A stretch of 64,000 nt of DNA from Bryum argenteum (Eukaryota > Streptophyta > Bryopsida > Bryales > Bryaceae). The notes below the pieces were generated by a model. It ran no database searches. It saw nothing but the letters and a program-made list of their open reading frames with translations, and was not told the DNA's origin. The translations under genes were made by a program, and so were the position numbers. Shown here piece after piece: positions 24,501-36,800 of the stretch. Positions within the stretch are counted from its first letter, which is position 1. The number at the start of each line of letters is the position of its first letter. The stretch is from contig CM073321.1 of NCBI GenBank assembly GCA_037043015.1, positions 34,760,101 to 34,824,100 of the forward strand. The letters are read 5' to 3'.

Positions 24501-25852
24501 TTTAAGCTGGTAAATCTATTAGCCACTAGCTAATTTCTGACTTGTCTCCCAGATTGGCAAAGACCGTAAGTACCCGTGTTCGGCGATGGAGTATGAGCCC
24601 AAGCATCCAGGGATTGATCTCATTTTTGCAGATGCTCCCGAGAACTTGCTTGTACCGGGTGTGTCTCCAACAGAAATTCCATCCTAGAACCGGCGTGACA
24701 AAACCTACTTTGAGAGCCTCTTTGTGTTTGCCGCGTATCATTTGACAGACGTTGGAGCCATTCTTCTGATGCATCCAAAATGTCGGAGAATCGAGCGTAC
24801 TCTCGATTCTGAATCCCATATATATGGTTTTCGTCTTGTTCGAGACTGGTGGGGATATAATCCCCTCCCTATGGCCTCTACCGTACCCAAACCGAAAGAG
24901 GTATGAACCCTATTCTAGTTTCCAATTTCACAATTCATGGTTATTGCCTTCTATGCATCTATATTAATGTATCTATACTTCTGTTTTGCAGACTCACTGC
25001 TTTCATGTCAAAGTATATGTTCGCAAAGAGTATGTTTCGAAGTTCCAAACTCGGCAAGTGGCACACGCATACGCGGGTGTGGCAATCGTACCTGATGAGG
25101 AAGACCACCTCTGTAACTTTGCTGAGAAAGAAACCTTGCGTTATCGTCCGGACGGTACGCCCTGGCGAGGCTCACGAGAGAAGGACCCCTCATTGATTCA
25201 GTGTTTTGTCGATTGCCTCACGGACGAGGGGGATATAGTCTTCGACTGGAGCGCAAGAACAGGTAATGTTTCTGTAGACTCTATATTACAATTCGTTACT
25301 ACATTTCGCATTTTTAACGTGGGCTTCCGATTATGTAGGTGCATCTGTGATTGCTTGCGCGCGCTCCAACCGACACCTCATCGCCATGGAACCTGACGAA
25401 GAAATCTTTGATGGTGTACTCGCGGATTACAAGAATGGTCCTCCCGGTGATGAAGAAAGTGGAGAATCAGCCCCTCCCGCAGATTATGACTCTGACGAAC
25501 CAGTCGTGAAGAAGTCACGAAAATTCATTGGTGCGTAATTTCATCTTGTATTCTCTTTATCGATTTAAAAAAAACACACTTACATATCGGTAGGACTGAC
25601 TTTCTTTGTACTTTTAGGAGCGCAGGTCTGAAAGAGCGATTGTCTCGCAACGCTCATCTCTACAAGAGCCCTCCATCAAAATTCACCCTACCATCGTACG
25701 CTGAGCGTCTTGCTCAAGAGTTTGTTCAAGCTCCATCTCCCATTCTCTCTGACACTCCACGTCGACGTTATAGCAAGAGTGTACTTAAGTTTATAGACTT
25801 TGAGGCTGATCAGTGTGATCAGCACTTTAATGGTACTACACCGTCTGCCTAG
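21570..25852 (+). pseudogene. ParB-like / DNA-methyltransferase-like fusion gene, copy A
   Basis: Ten exons with consensus splice sites give about 1,160 codons: 21570-22385, 22472-22667, 22753-22950, 23043-23261, 23344-23579, 23667-24456, 24553-24900, 24992-25262, 25339-25530 and 25626-25852. Exon 1 holds a ParB/sulfiredoxin-like domain: PISEQDVRKLENEF, then YVYEGNHRVTA in the place of the ParB GERR box. Exon 6 is disordered with a KKKRRN patch. Exons 7-9 follow beta-class N4/N6 methyltransferase order. LIFADAPENLL is at the DPPY position (motif IV), a hydrophobic strand region follows, then KDPSLIQCFVDCL and VFDWSARTGAS at the FxGxG position (motif I). Both catalytic motifs are degenerate, so activity is doubtful. 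In-frame TAGs lie at 21606, 22261 and 24685. The last two replace Trp codons intact in copy B. ParB-methylase fusions are known from phages and bacterial mobile DNA. Acquisition from such a source is inference. Confidence 0.65.
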
Positions 25853-26073
25853 TGTGTGATTTGTTTTCCAATAGGTACTGGACATGGTAGCGCCATACAT
25901 TTGTAGTTTTCCATGATCTATTACTTATATACTATCTATATGTGTTTTTCAATATATACGGTTTTATATTTTTATAAGTCGGTAATTTGTATCCAAAAAT
26001 TTCCAGCACATTTAAGCCAACTCTCAATCCAAGTGTGAGTCGTGGCCATACAACTACTATAACTAGCAATCAA

Positions 26074-26511
26074 CTAGTCGTAGTTGGAATCACTCCCGGA
26101 ATCACTGCTGCTGCAATCACCAGCTTCTGAAGTGAATTCCACGAAATCCTCCCAAATCGTCTGCAGAGGCACTATCTCATACCTGTTGCAGCTGAAGCTC
26201 CCCCAATTTTTGCCCGTCATGTCCTTCAGGTAGTCGTCTCCCTTGTTCCGTGCGATACACGCTGAACACCACGCCTTGTTACAATAATCACACGGGATCA
26301 CAAACTGCATTCCTCCACACCAATTGCATTGCTCATCATCGTACTGGGCGTTCTTCGTGAATACAACGTCGTCCAACACAAGTTTGCACGAAATGCATAT
26401 GCCAACACCGAGACGAGGATGCTCCAACAAACAAGCACGGATTTTTTTCTCCCCGCAGGTAGTGCAGGAATACAAGTACAATGGATCCAAATCGCCCGAA
26501 TGCCCCGCCAT
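26074..26511 (-). CDS. ADD-domain zinc-finger protein, 145 aa, intact
   Basis: This single-exon frame runs from ATG at 26511 to TAG. Nearly the whole protein is one ADD domain (ATRX-DNMT3-DNMT3L). It has a GATA-like finger CTTCGEKK...LEHPRLGVGICISC, then a PHD-like part QCNWCGG, CDYCNKAWCSACIARN and W...SCNR. ADD domains in ATRX and DNMT3 bind the histone H3 tail unmethylated at K4, often with K9 methylation. No helicase or methyltransferase domain is attached. The C-terminus is acidic and Ser-rich (DCSSSDSGSDSNYD). It is convergent with the methyltransferase-like gene A (220 bp apart). A reader acting with that gene is attractive but unproven. It is one of few undamaged reading frames here. 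Confidence 0.8.
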   Translation of the reverse strand: MAGHSGDLDPLYLYSCTTCGEKKIRACLLEHPRLGVGICISCKLVLDDVVFTKNAQYDDEQCNWCGGMQFVIPCDYCNKAWCSACIARNKGDDYLKDMTGKNWGSFSCNRYEIVPLQTIWEDFVEFTSEAGDCSSSDSGSDSNYD

Positions 26512-26599
26512 TTGATCTGCAACAGTGCAAGAGTGAGAAGCTTCAAAAAGAGATGGTCAACGAATTGCTTTGAGATGATGGCTACCCTGCTCCTCCGTT

Positions 26600-27110
26600 C
26601 TTGTATATAAAGGGAGAACTCCGGATTTCCTTTCCAGCCTCACCAACCCGAGAACTCCGGATTTGCTTTCTAGCCTCACCAACCCGATTTCTCAGCACCT
26701 GCAGTGCCGTTAGGATCGACACACCGGCAACGCCGTCAAGATCGACACACCGGTAGCTTTTCCAAGGCACCTTTTCTGAACTCTCGATGGCACCGACATT
26801 TTAACGAATTAGAATTCGACACTGCAATTCCCTTACATTCTCATGACAACCGACGTGAGTTTTCAGGGAGACCGTCGCATCACTTTTCTTACATTCTCGT
26901 GAGTAATGAGCACCGACACAATGAGCACCGACACTGCACAGCTACATGGGACGAATTCGCCCCTTAACCGACACTCCTTATGACACAACCCATCCAATCT
27001 CATGAAGTCTAACATTATAATGCATGAGCACCGACATTTTGTGCATGGGACGTATTCACCGACCGACACTCCGACACTCCTTATGACACAATCGATTCCC
27101 ATCTAGTCCG
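26600..27110. repeat. Short tandem duplications upstream of the ADD gene
   Basis: Three small duplications lie 5' of the ADD gene. A 42-bp unit (gagaactccggattt...cctcaccaaccc) occurs twice at 26606-26690. A 28-bp gatcgacacaccgg unit occurs twice at 26713-26755. A unit of about 100 bp carrying gagcaccgaca and gacactccttatgacacaa occurs twice at about 26928-27000 and 27025-27095. The cgacac word recurs throughout. Confidence 0.6.
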
Positions 27111-27802
27111 ACACAGCCCAAACCAATTCCAGTACAAAAACCTGTTTTTTTTTTGTTGTAATATGAGAACATATTTTTATTTTTCACAAATTAGCTAACC
27201 CATTTAATCAATTACGGCCGAGGGCGCCCTTCCTGGATCGGCAGTATTTGAAGGCAGCCACGAATTGCAAGGTCGACAATTAAATGAGTTCCCCGAGGAT
27301 CCCATCAATGGAATCTCAACTGCTGGATCTCTAGATAGTGAGAATTCACTAACGTTGGGCCACATGATCAGGATATTGAATCCTTTTTGAGGAGGCTACG
27401 ACTGACACAAATAAAAAGTGTACCATGACGATCTGTTTGACAAGGGCACATTTGGCCGGTTTGATCGACGAGATCGATTTTTTAGAAACGATGTGCTGGG
27501 ACCAGCCTCCACTCGGAACATATGAACTTCGTTTGAGCATAATTGTCATTGTGGGGTCAAGAGGGCTCCAAGTTCACTATGCATGGGGTCATTAGTTGCG
27601 GGCTTTCAGTGCCCTCCACAATCATTCAGCTGAGCCCTTGTTCAATTTGTATTCCCCTAAGTCCTCACAAATCGACCAAATTTGGCAGGGTCGGCCCAAA
27701 AGGGTTAAGAGCAAAACAACAAAAACGCCTTTAACGGTTACGTCAGCCCTAATTTTGACGTAACTTCTTCAACTTTAATTTCCATGCATCGATGTATGTA
27801 AG
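27111..27802. other. Spacer before the 13-kb element, nothing recognised
   Basis: No gene or clear repeat is seen. A tcagccctaattttgacg word at about 27744 resembles the gacgtcagccctaatta word inside the inverted repeat, so the element could begin somewhat further left than 27803. Confidence 0.4.
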
Positions 27803-28549
27803 TGTTTAAGTTCTAAACTCAATGCAGCCTAAAAAGTTCAGAAGGTTTTTATTATTTTCCATTGGAGTGATTGAATCTTGCCAATGTTGGTAGGGGCTAT
27901 AGTCCATTATATGTATAGCTCAGGATAGCTGCTTTAAGTCGCAATGCAACGCTCAAACGAGGCCGAGGAGAATCGAACTCGGACCACTACAATGCCACAT
28001 GAATGTCTTCCTCTACACCTTACAAGGAGAGACGAGAAGACGACCTCTAGTTATAAATTTCAGATTATATAATTCGCAGCATTTACCAATAATTCTGACA
28101 AGTGTAATAGGAAATTGATGACGTCAGCCCTAATTATTCTCTAAATCTTAAAATTGATAAAATAAACTTATTGATTTCAGAAAGGGCCATCCCAAATTTT
28201 GGTTCACTTTTTGTATATGATTTGAATTGTATTGGTTACACATGATGATGCCAGCCCATAATTTAATTAACTTTTATTTAAACTTGCAAATGTGAATAAT
28301 TTATGAAATATTGTACAATCTCAATACCATGAAAATAAATGGATAAAAGACCTATATCCACGGTTTTGGGTACTTTTTCGCCTAAAAGTGACCATTTCAA
28401 AAATTCAGAACCACCCATTCCATGGTAATAGGGCTATTAACTTTTAATTTTTTTTTGCAATGAGTGGTAATAGGGTCTTAATCTTTCATGAAAAAAAAAA
28501 AAATTCTGCCAATCACCGCTCACTGCTCACCGCTCTCCGCTCACACCCG
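27803..28549 (+). repeat. Left terminal inverted repeat
   Basis: The order is gtgtttaag, ttggagtgattgaatc, gctcaggatagctgc, ccactacaatgccac, gatgacgtcagccctaatta, tgatttgaattgta, ccacggttttgggtac, ggtaatagggctattaac, then inner caccgctcactgctcacc. Each occurs in reverse complement, in reverse order, in the right repeat. The start of the SET gene lies 17 bp inside the inner end. Confidence 0.85.
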
Positions 28550-28565
28550 TGCATTCCCCCTGGTG

Positions 28566-31500
28566 ATGGCGGCGCGTGGTGACGTCCTTCCCGAACGACT
28601 GCAATCACCACCACAGGAGTTCACTATCCACAGGAGACTCGACACCAGGGTCGCCCATCTCTCAACGAAACGCACATTTCCGGTGAATCCTGCCCCCGCT
28701 AGAAAAGTGATTGCCTGTGGATCTCCTAGAGCTGGCCTCACAAAGAAGGTTCCTGTCCGAGTGATTGACCGACCTGCCACGACACCGCCTTCTATTCCTT
28801 CAGGTATGCACTCTTTCAATTCTGTGGCGATTTATTGAGATTTAGGGGGCACAATGACAATACGCCCATTGTATTGTCCGAAATTGCAGTGTTGCAGGAG
28901 GATGTTGTGGATTTGTCGGCTGTCCGCAGAGAAGTAGTCGCGCTAGGGGGTGCTGAAGGTGTTGAGCCGGCTAATACTCAAACTGTGGAGCCGGCGAATG
29001 GTAGCGCTGTGGCACCGGCGACAGGTGAAGCTGTGGCGCCGACGAATGGTGAAGCTCCGGTGATGGCGGACGCTACCGCTGTGGAGCCGGCTCGCGATCA
29101 TGAAGAAGTGGCGCCGGCTGCGAATAGTGAAGCAGTGGAGCCGGCTCTCGTTGACGAAGCAGTGGCGCCAGCTTCCACAGATGACCGAGTGGCGAGGGCT
29201 CCCGCTGAACTTGTGGCGGTGGCTCCCGCTGAAGCAGTGGCGGTGGCTCCCGATGAAGCAGTGGCGCCGGCTCCCACAGATTACCGAGTGGCGAGGGCTC
29301 CCGCTGAAGTTGTGGCGGTGGCTCCCGCTGAAGCAGTGGCGCCGGCTCCCGCAGATGAAGGACTGGCGTTGGCTCCAGTTCAAGTCCAAGCGTGTCGCAA
29401 CCCTTGCTAGCTCACCTTAGCTTACACCAACTTTTTCCCAACTCTAGCAAGTGTCACGAGCGCTAACTCTGCACATCCCCCACATGCACAAAGTTAGCTC
29501 TCCATACCAACCACCAAGCTCACCGCTTGGTTATCAATCCCTCCTACTCATGCAACCGGGACTCAACCCCTTCGTAGGTAGCCAATGGTTAGGTGCGGAC
29601 TTCCACTTATGTCCAAGGCCCAACTTGGTGGCACTCCCATACCACGCGGCCTAACCGCACTTGGTGGTGTCTCCTCACCACCGCCCATGACCACCATGGT
29701 GACCCCAAGGCCACCAAGTAATCACAACGCCGGCGGTGAGACACCACCCCACATCGGTAGCACTCATGGTCCTCATTTTGCCTATATGAGTCCCCGTGGT
29801 GAAGCCCCAACACTAGCTCCCCCACCGGGACTCACCTTGTCCTTATGAGCCACCGTGGTGAAGCCCCAACACTAGCTCCACCCACCGTGCCTCATTTTGC
29901 ACTTTGAGTCCCCATGGTGGAGCCCCAACACTAGCTCCACCCATTGGGACTCACCTTGGCTTGGAGTCCCCATGGTGAGGCCCCAACACTAGCAACACCA
30001 CTCGGGACTCCCACCTTGGTCACCACCAAGGCACCATGGGAGTGGGGAGGGAGACCAGCCCTCCCCATAGTATACTCTGTGGGATTCGGCAGCCCCCTGG
30101 TCCTAGGTGAAGGGCTGGACCCTCACACCTCTTAGGTTTGGAAGACCACCCAATCTCCCAATGCCTTAGCCGCTGGAAGGCCCCGGGAGACTTCCCGAAC
30201 CTTCCAGGGCTCGTATCTACCTCGTCCCGCATCCAAACGCGACGAGCGACCACTCTATCGACATCTACTCGTCAAGCAGATGCCGATAGACACCTTACTT
30301 GCCTCATTCCGACAAGTATTGAGGGAGTTATGCCCCTCTGAAGATTCGGGAGTCCCGGGCCAGCTTCCCAGTCCAGCACTGTCCCTGGACAGCACTCACT
30401 TTAGTCCCACAATCTTCCAACTCCCATAACTTTTAGCTCACACCTCCAAATGAGGTGCTCCTTAGCATCCCGGAATCGTGGCAACATGAGCTTCCATAAT
30501 CTCATGTCCATTCCCTCGTGGCTCCTAGTCTCCGTGGGTGAGAGGCGTCTCCAACGCCCGGGGTCCTCTCCCACACTAGGCCCACTTAGGTTCCCTTCAC
30601 CTTGGCACCCCAAGGCCCGGGCGTCACTCCGGTGTCCCCCTTGGGCCCTTGGTGTTGCGGGCACTCCTCAAGGAGAGGTGCGCGACAAAGCGCTACCACT
30701 GCTGGATGTGCCAGCGATCCCAGCGCAGTTTCCACCGCGCGTTATCCGGGCGCTCGAAGCACCTCATGTCCCAGCAACGGCTCCCGCTGAAGTCCCCGCG
30801 CCAGCTCGCGCTAACGTCCCAGCGCCCGCCTCTGCTAAGGTCCCTGCGCCGGCTCCCGTCGCTGCTAAGGTCTCTGCGCCGGCTCCCGTCGCTGCTAAGG
30901 TCCCTGCGCCGGCTCCTGCTAAGCGCCTAGCGCCGAAAATTCTTATAGCCTCTAAACCTGCTCGCGCTAAGCTCCTAGCGCCGGCTCCTGCGGAGAGAGT
31001 GGTTTGGGTGCCGCCGCCACAAGAACCAATTTGTATTCAGACACCAATGCTGCAGAATATGACCCCTGCAAAAGCTGAGGAAGCCCGATTGTTGACCCTC
31101 TACGAGTCTCCCGTGAAGACGCCTGGCGTACCCCCAATGTCTCCTATGGAAACTCTACAGGGCTCCTCCGCCTCTCCGAATACAAAAGGCTCCTCTCGCG
31201 TTGCGCGTGGCGCCAGAACCTATCCGGATGACTCCCTCTTCAGCTCAGACAACGAGAGCACCGGAAAGGTAAACCGTTCGCGTCGTTGCGGCTTTAAACC
31301 GCTGTCTGAGTTGTTGGACGAAGGACACAATACGCCGTCGCCAGGGGTGAAGTCTACAGTACATGGGAGAGGGGGTCGGGATGAAGAAGATGATGAAGTT
31401 GCCACACCGCCACCGCCCAAGAAAGTCGAGGTGCAAAAGAAGCGCAAGGTAGGGTCTGCCTCTGCTACTTCACGCTCATCCGTCGAGCGTCGAGTCCAGG

Positions 31501-33024
31501 GTCGGAGTGGTAGAACATAGGCTGACCCGCAGCATTTTTGTAGTTCCCAACGTGCACAGGGCTCAAGTCCCAGTGTGGACTTGCGATGTTGGAAGTGAGC
31601 ACCCAATAGATCAGCAATCACTTCCCAAGGCAATTGCGTGGGCTCAACCAATGTTGAAGCTCCATGAATGTATGGGTTCTCAGATTAATTAATTTATTAT
31701 ATCGATTAAAAGCCACAGTGGTGCCCAACACTTCAACAAATTCTTTATGAGGTGGGAGACATCTTGGAAAGGAACATTCCTAGGATTGCAAAGAAGAAGT
31801 TGAATTTAGAGTTTAGACCCAGTTATGATAGAAGCGGAAGAGATAGTTTACATAATTTTTATTATTATGTACACTAAATACAGTGCAGAAGTCCAGTTGT
31901 ACATTGCTGTACGTAAAGTCCTTTGGGTTTCTTCCGGTTTCTGACGTTGTGGTTGTCAATTGTGCCGTAGGGATCACCGGAGGCCACACCAAAATACATG
32001 ATAGCCGACATCTCTAGGGGATTAGAGAACAATCCCATCCCTGTTATAGCGTGTGATTATCCTTTCCCTGCCTTTGAGTACATCAAGACCAGCATAGTAT
32101 ACAAAGGAGCCAACATAGACGAGGCGCTGTCGAACTTGCCTAAAGAAGCCTTCTGTAAATGCTCGAGTGATGACTGTCTGAGATACCCTTGGTGTGGTTG
32201 CTCGGTTACTGGGAAGAACTAGAGGTTTGCGTACACTTCGCAGGGGACACTACAAGACACCTTTTTGCGAGGAAAGCTGGCAAAGGCGGCTAAGAAAATG
32301 ACCGGCTGCGACTGCATGGACTTGCGGCACATCGGTGGACACGAGCCTTGTACGTCACAGAAGCCCCTCTTCATGACGGAGTGCAATGTGAAGTGCGGTT
32401 GTGACGCTGACTATGGCAATCGCGTGGTACAGCAAGGGATGAAGCAAAAACTAGAAGTTTTCCACACGGGTAGAACAGGGTGGGGGATTAGGGCGCAAGA
32501 GCGCATTCCTAAGGGGGCTTTTGTTTTCGAGATGACCGGAGAGATCTTGACAAATGCAAAAGCAATGGTTAGGAACGAGGATGCCTTAGATGGAGCAACA
32601 GATTATAGTGTGCAGATTGACACCGATTGGGTCCTCGAGGAGCTGGCGGATGACAACACGGCCTTGAACGTGGATGCAAGTCGTTTTGGCAATGTGGCAC
32701 GTTTCCTAAACCACCGGTAATTTTACTTCTAAGTTTCGTATTGCTCAGCACATGTTCCCCGAATACCTAACCCTTTCTTTGCCATGTACTACTTGTAGGT
32801 GTGAGGACGCTAATCTTATAGACGTTCCAGTGCTAATAGGTAGAACCGATCGGAGTTTTTATCGACTGGCCTTCTTCACCAAGTGAAAAATCAACGCTCG
32901 TGAAGAACTCACCTCGGATTACAACACAAGTTTCATCACCGAATCAGACGATGATATGCAGCCATTTGCTTGCAAATGTTTGAGTATGCGGTGCCGAGAC
33001 CCCACCAGAGGTTCTATCATATGA
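28566..33024 (+). pseudogene. SUVR-like histone H3K9 methyltransferase carried by transposon
   Basis: The start is ATG at 28566. Exon 1 ends at 28803 (tcag|gtatgc); exon 2 begins at 28890. Exon 2 encodes Ala/Pro/Val-rich repeats (VAPAPAEAVAPA type) and is split by a solo LTR. Beyond 31000 the protein is Ser/Pro-rich with a basic KKRK patch. The exon 31971-32716 carries the SUVR pre-SET: DISRGLENNPIPV, CKCSSDDCL, FAYTSQGTL, ECNVKCGC and GNRVVQQG. The SET domain follows, with GWGIRAQERIPKGAF, GEILTN and RFLNH. Exon 32799-33024 continues with CEDANL, INAREELTSDY and the post-SET CKCLSMRC. This architecture is that of plant SUVR1/2/4 enzymes, which methylate histone H3 lysine 9. In-frame stops lie at 32220 (TAG) and 32884 (TGA). 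Exons between 31520 and 31970 are unresolved. It is probably a captured host gene, now decayed. Confidence 0.75.
29393..30687. mobile_element. Solo LTR, 1.3 kb, inserted in the SET gene
   Basis: The segment starts TGTCGCA and ends TGCGCGACA, a TG...CA structure with a terminal inverted repeat. AAGCG flanks it directly at 29388-29392 and 30688-30692, a perfect 5-bp target duplication. It interrupts the Ala/Pro-rich exon. No internal retroelement region is present. It is a fossil left by recombination between two LTRs. The superfamily is not determinable from an LTR alone. Confidence 0.8.
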
Positions 33025-33828
33025 AGCTCTCCTAATTGTATACAATGTGTATACCATTGAACATTCTGTACAGGTAGTAACAGATTACTCTCATTTAGCA
33101 ATAATAGAATAAAAACAATAAGTCGATGAGGGCCAAAGGCTACACAACATTTGCTTTATTCGTCCTTAACGTGCTAATAATGGTAGCTCGAGTGTGCCGA
33201 TTTCCACTCAGCAGCTGTCCACAGTCTCGGCAGAAAACGCTGAGAAACTATTTTGCAAATCGGGTGAACTTCCATTGTGTATTCCATCATTCTACACAAA
33301 GTTCTGAAAATGAATAAGCTCTACAAAAGAAGTAATCGAAAGCAAATGAAGCCTGTAGTATACAAGTACAAAGTACATAACGTAAAACCTGCTAAGCTAC
33401 GGGTTGTGTGCAATCACACAATCGCATCTGAAAACCCTCCCACAAGCAACTGTCCAAAATCTAGCTTGCTTCTCGAACGCTTTTGACTTGAGCTCCTGCC
33501 CCACGTAAAAACCCTCCCCAGTAAGCGAAAGTTTCTGGGTCCTGCGTTCTTCCCCGACCTCAATACAAATCAACAATCAATCTCTGGGTGTGTACCTTGA
33601 AAATTCGACGCTACCAACGAAAACCGCGTCTGCTCTCGCTGAGGTCGCAGCACGCGCGCCAGCTCCTACTGACTTCGCAGCGCTCGCGCCAAAAACCGCC
33701 GAGGTCGCAGCGCCGGCGCCTACTGAGCGTATACCTGCACAAAATGCAATTACAGACAAACATTTGTGGGCACAATGGAAGCCTATAGCAGGCTATTTAT
33801 ATTGGGAGTTCCACGCAGTCGCCCTCCA
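33025..33828. other. Spacer between SET gene and transposase 3' ends
   Basis: No gene is seen. A short GC segment (33640-33740) repeats gaggtcgcagcgc and gcgccagctcctactga words. When translated it would be Ala/Pro-rich, much like the SET gene's repeat exon, so it may be a stray piece of that repeat. Confidence 0.5.
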
Positions 33829-36800
33829 CTACTCCGAGTTGAATGCCCACCAATTCTGAATTGCATCCTCACAAAGCCGTTTTGACTCCGGCGGAATATG
33901 ATACACAGACGCACCTTTAACTCGATAAGCTTGCAGGTACATGCGAAACCTGCCTACCCTCACCAGATGTGCATCCAAGGTCGCATCTTCCTCTCTACTG
34001 CAAAGCACGTAGGAGTTCGCACCCCTTCCATGTTTTTTGTAGTACTTACCTACAATGACCTCATCCCTAGCAATAAAACGTGGACCCCATGGACAAATGA
34101 AGTCAGCAGTTAACACAAACTTCTCTTTTGTACATATCAGAAGATGACAATCCGCCTTCTCATAGTCATCCGCCTCTACTGGCACCATGTAATTGTCGCC
34201 CATTCTAACCAACTCCCCGACGTCCTCACAGACTGCATCATGCACCCACATGGCTTCATTGTCAAGTAAAGCCACCTGGCGCGCCAATGCATCAGCCCGG
34301 AAAGGTACTAGTCGCTCCACCTTCCAATCCTTCACATGCCCCCGATTCTCACAATCAGCCCAATTACAATCTACACAGAAAACACAAAAGCATGACAATT
34401 CCCGGGTTTTAATTAGCGTTGGTTCAGTAATGGAAAAACCCATAACAGAGTACAAACTTTTTGAGCCACTCAACGTACGGCACTTTAAACTGCTGTCCTT
34501 GTGGTTGACCTCGAACTCATCTACAAGCCAAAATTCACGAGTTATTGGTTTAGAAATAGCCTGGGAGTAGTGTGTCTCTACACGGGTGGAGTAATTCCCT
34601 CGCAGGAATCCCACTACTTCGGCCGCATTTCGGAGAGGCCGGTCGGGGTTCTGAATTTGCTCTTGCCGCAGCGCTCTTTTAATCACCGCACCGGCGCCAT
34701 CCCACTCTCCCTTCCCGTGTGCGGCTTCGAAATAGTTCCAGCGCATCAGACACCCCCCTGTCAAAAACGGATAGCGCGCCACAAAATACATTGCACTTGC
34801 ACACTTAAATTGAGATGAGCACCCATCAGAAAACACCCAATGTTCTTGGAACCCCACCCCTAACCCTATAGCCCAATTCCAATGTTTTAATAAATAGTGT
34901 TGAACAAATGCCGAATCGTGGCATTTGTCGTCAGAAATGTAATAATGTGTACTTTTTAGTACATCGCCACCCAATCTATACATAGAAATCTGTACAAGAA
35001 TCGTCACAGAAGTACTAATGTAGTACAAACTCTGAACTTCGTTCTGTATGGCGAAAGTATAGTTTTCAGCAAAGTCAATGTAGGATACAAGAACTCCCTC
35101 AGGCACGTTTTTCATCATATTCTGGCATTGCTCATCCTGCCATCTTGCTCTGAAGTTGTGCGTGATGAACTTTGTCACGGTCTTCTCCATGTAGGCTATG
35201 AAATCAAGAATAGGCGTCTCCATGAACTCCTCCCTTAGGCGTTTCTTTGCCAACCCTGTTTCTGCATGCACCCCAACTTCGTAATACTGAAAGCATTTCC
35301 ACTTTATAAGGAACTCCTCATCAGCTATTTCTCGGGGGCACAATTCAAAAATGTGAAACCCACAATCAGAGCAAGTTCCCATTAGACACTCTAACCTGTG
35401 GTATTTGTCAAACTCTCCCTTACGACAAACACAACTTTCCCACATTAGGGTCATATGTTTAAAAAACCTATCATGTGTCTGGCACCTACCTCCCTGAGAG
35501 TCACCTGCACAAACCAAACATTCACAGACACAATTTGTGGCGGGATGGAAGCCCCTCAATCTATCCCTCAAGTTGCTCAAGCCAACCTTCATCATATCCA
35601 TTTCAACATGGTATATGCAGCAACAAGTGTTCCTTTCCTTGAGTTTCTTCACCCACCACGGCTTGAGTCGCTCAAAAGCTCGAAGTCGTACCCCACAATC
35701 TGGGTGGGCTTCTAGAATTCGCTAAAAGAACACCGTTTATACAAACGAAGTACACTTCGTTAGCCACTGTGCAACAAAAGTACTGCCAGGGGGAATAGTG
35801 TACTGTACTGTCACAAACTTCAAAGTACTAAACTTCAAACCGAGCATAACACGTACACAAAGTTCGAAATCAACGCTGTTTGTGTAGAGGATGTACACCA
35901 CGTTAGCCAGTACTCAGAAAATGTACTCCTAGGAGAATAGTGTACTCCTGTCTGTGTCACATGGATTTCAGAGTACAAGACTACAAACAATGCAAATCAC
36001 ATACATAGCCTACACATGCGCAGGAATAAGTACTTCACTTCATACAAATCACGTAAGGATGTTCTAACATCTTGTACGTGTTTTGTACACATAGAATGAA
36101 CGCTGTGTACAAAACACCAGATGTACGAACTGATCAGCTAATGTACTCTAGGGGAACTATAGCAAAAAATGAGTTCACTACACAGATACATGCACTGAAC
36201 ACAATGTACAAGAAAATGATAGCGAAGAAATGGAGACGTCAAGTACAAAGACTCTTTATCGACGAAAACCAATCAATTTTTTACATTAAGTACACCCTAT
36301 ACCATTCCATGGCAATTTTGTGCAGACAGCAAAATATCATACTGTACTAGAAGGACAATGCCTACAATCAGTCAGAGCAGTTACCGCTGGGAGAAGCACA
36401 ACAGAAACACAAGAACTACAAAAGATACACAAGAAGTACAAGAGTCACAAAAGGTAGTTATATACCTGTGATTCACAAAGGTAGTGAGTGGGATGTGGTG
36501 GCAGCCACTCCTTCCTACCGGTCTTGTGCCTTACAACATCCTTCTTATTAGGACTAAATTTCGTTTCGTTGCTCCACCACGCAATAACAGTCGCCTTCAC
36601 GTCAGCAGACAGCCCTTCCCGTCTTTGCCAACATAATCGAAGTTTGGGCAAGAAAGTTCCATCAGAATCAGACACCCTTCTCTTGTAAGCAGTAGCAAGC
36701 ACTTTCCTACTAGATCCAAGCACTCTTGATAAAGTACCAAGTTTTTGAAACCCACTACTTCCAGCTGCGTCTAACAACGCTGATTTCCTAGCTAACAGAT

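Noticed and set aside
27960-27990. A tRNA-like B box (reverse strand gttcgattc) with a tggcattgtagtgg word in both inverted repeats
   Set aside because: The putative A and B boxes are only a few bases apart and no cloverleaf can be drawn, so it is neither a tRNA nor a clear SINE.
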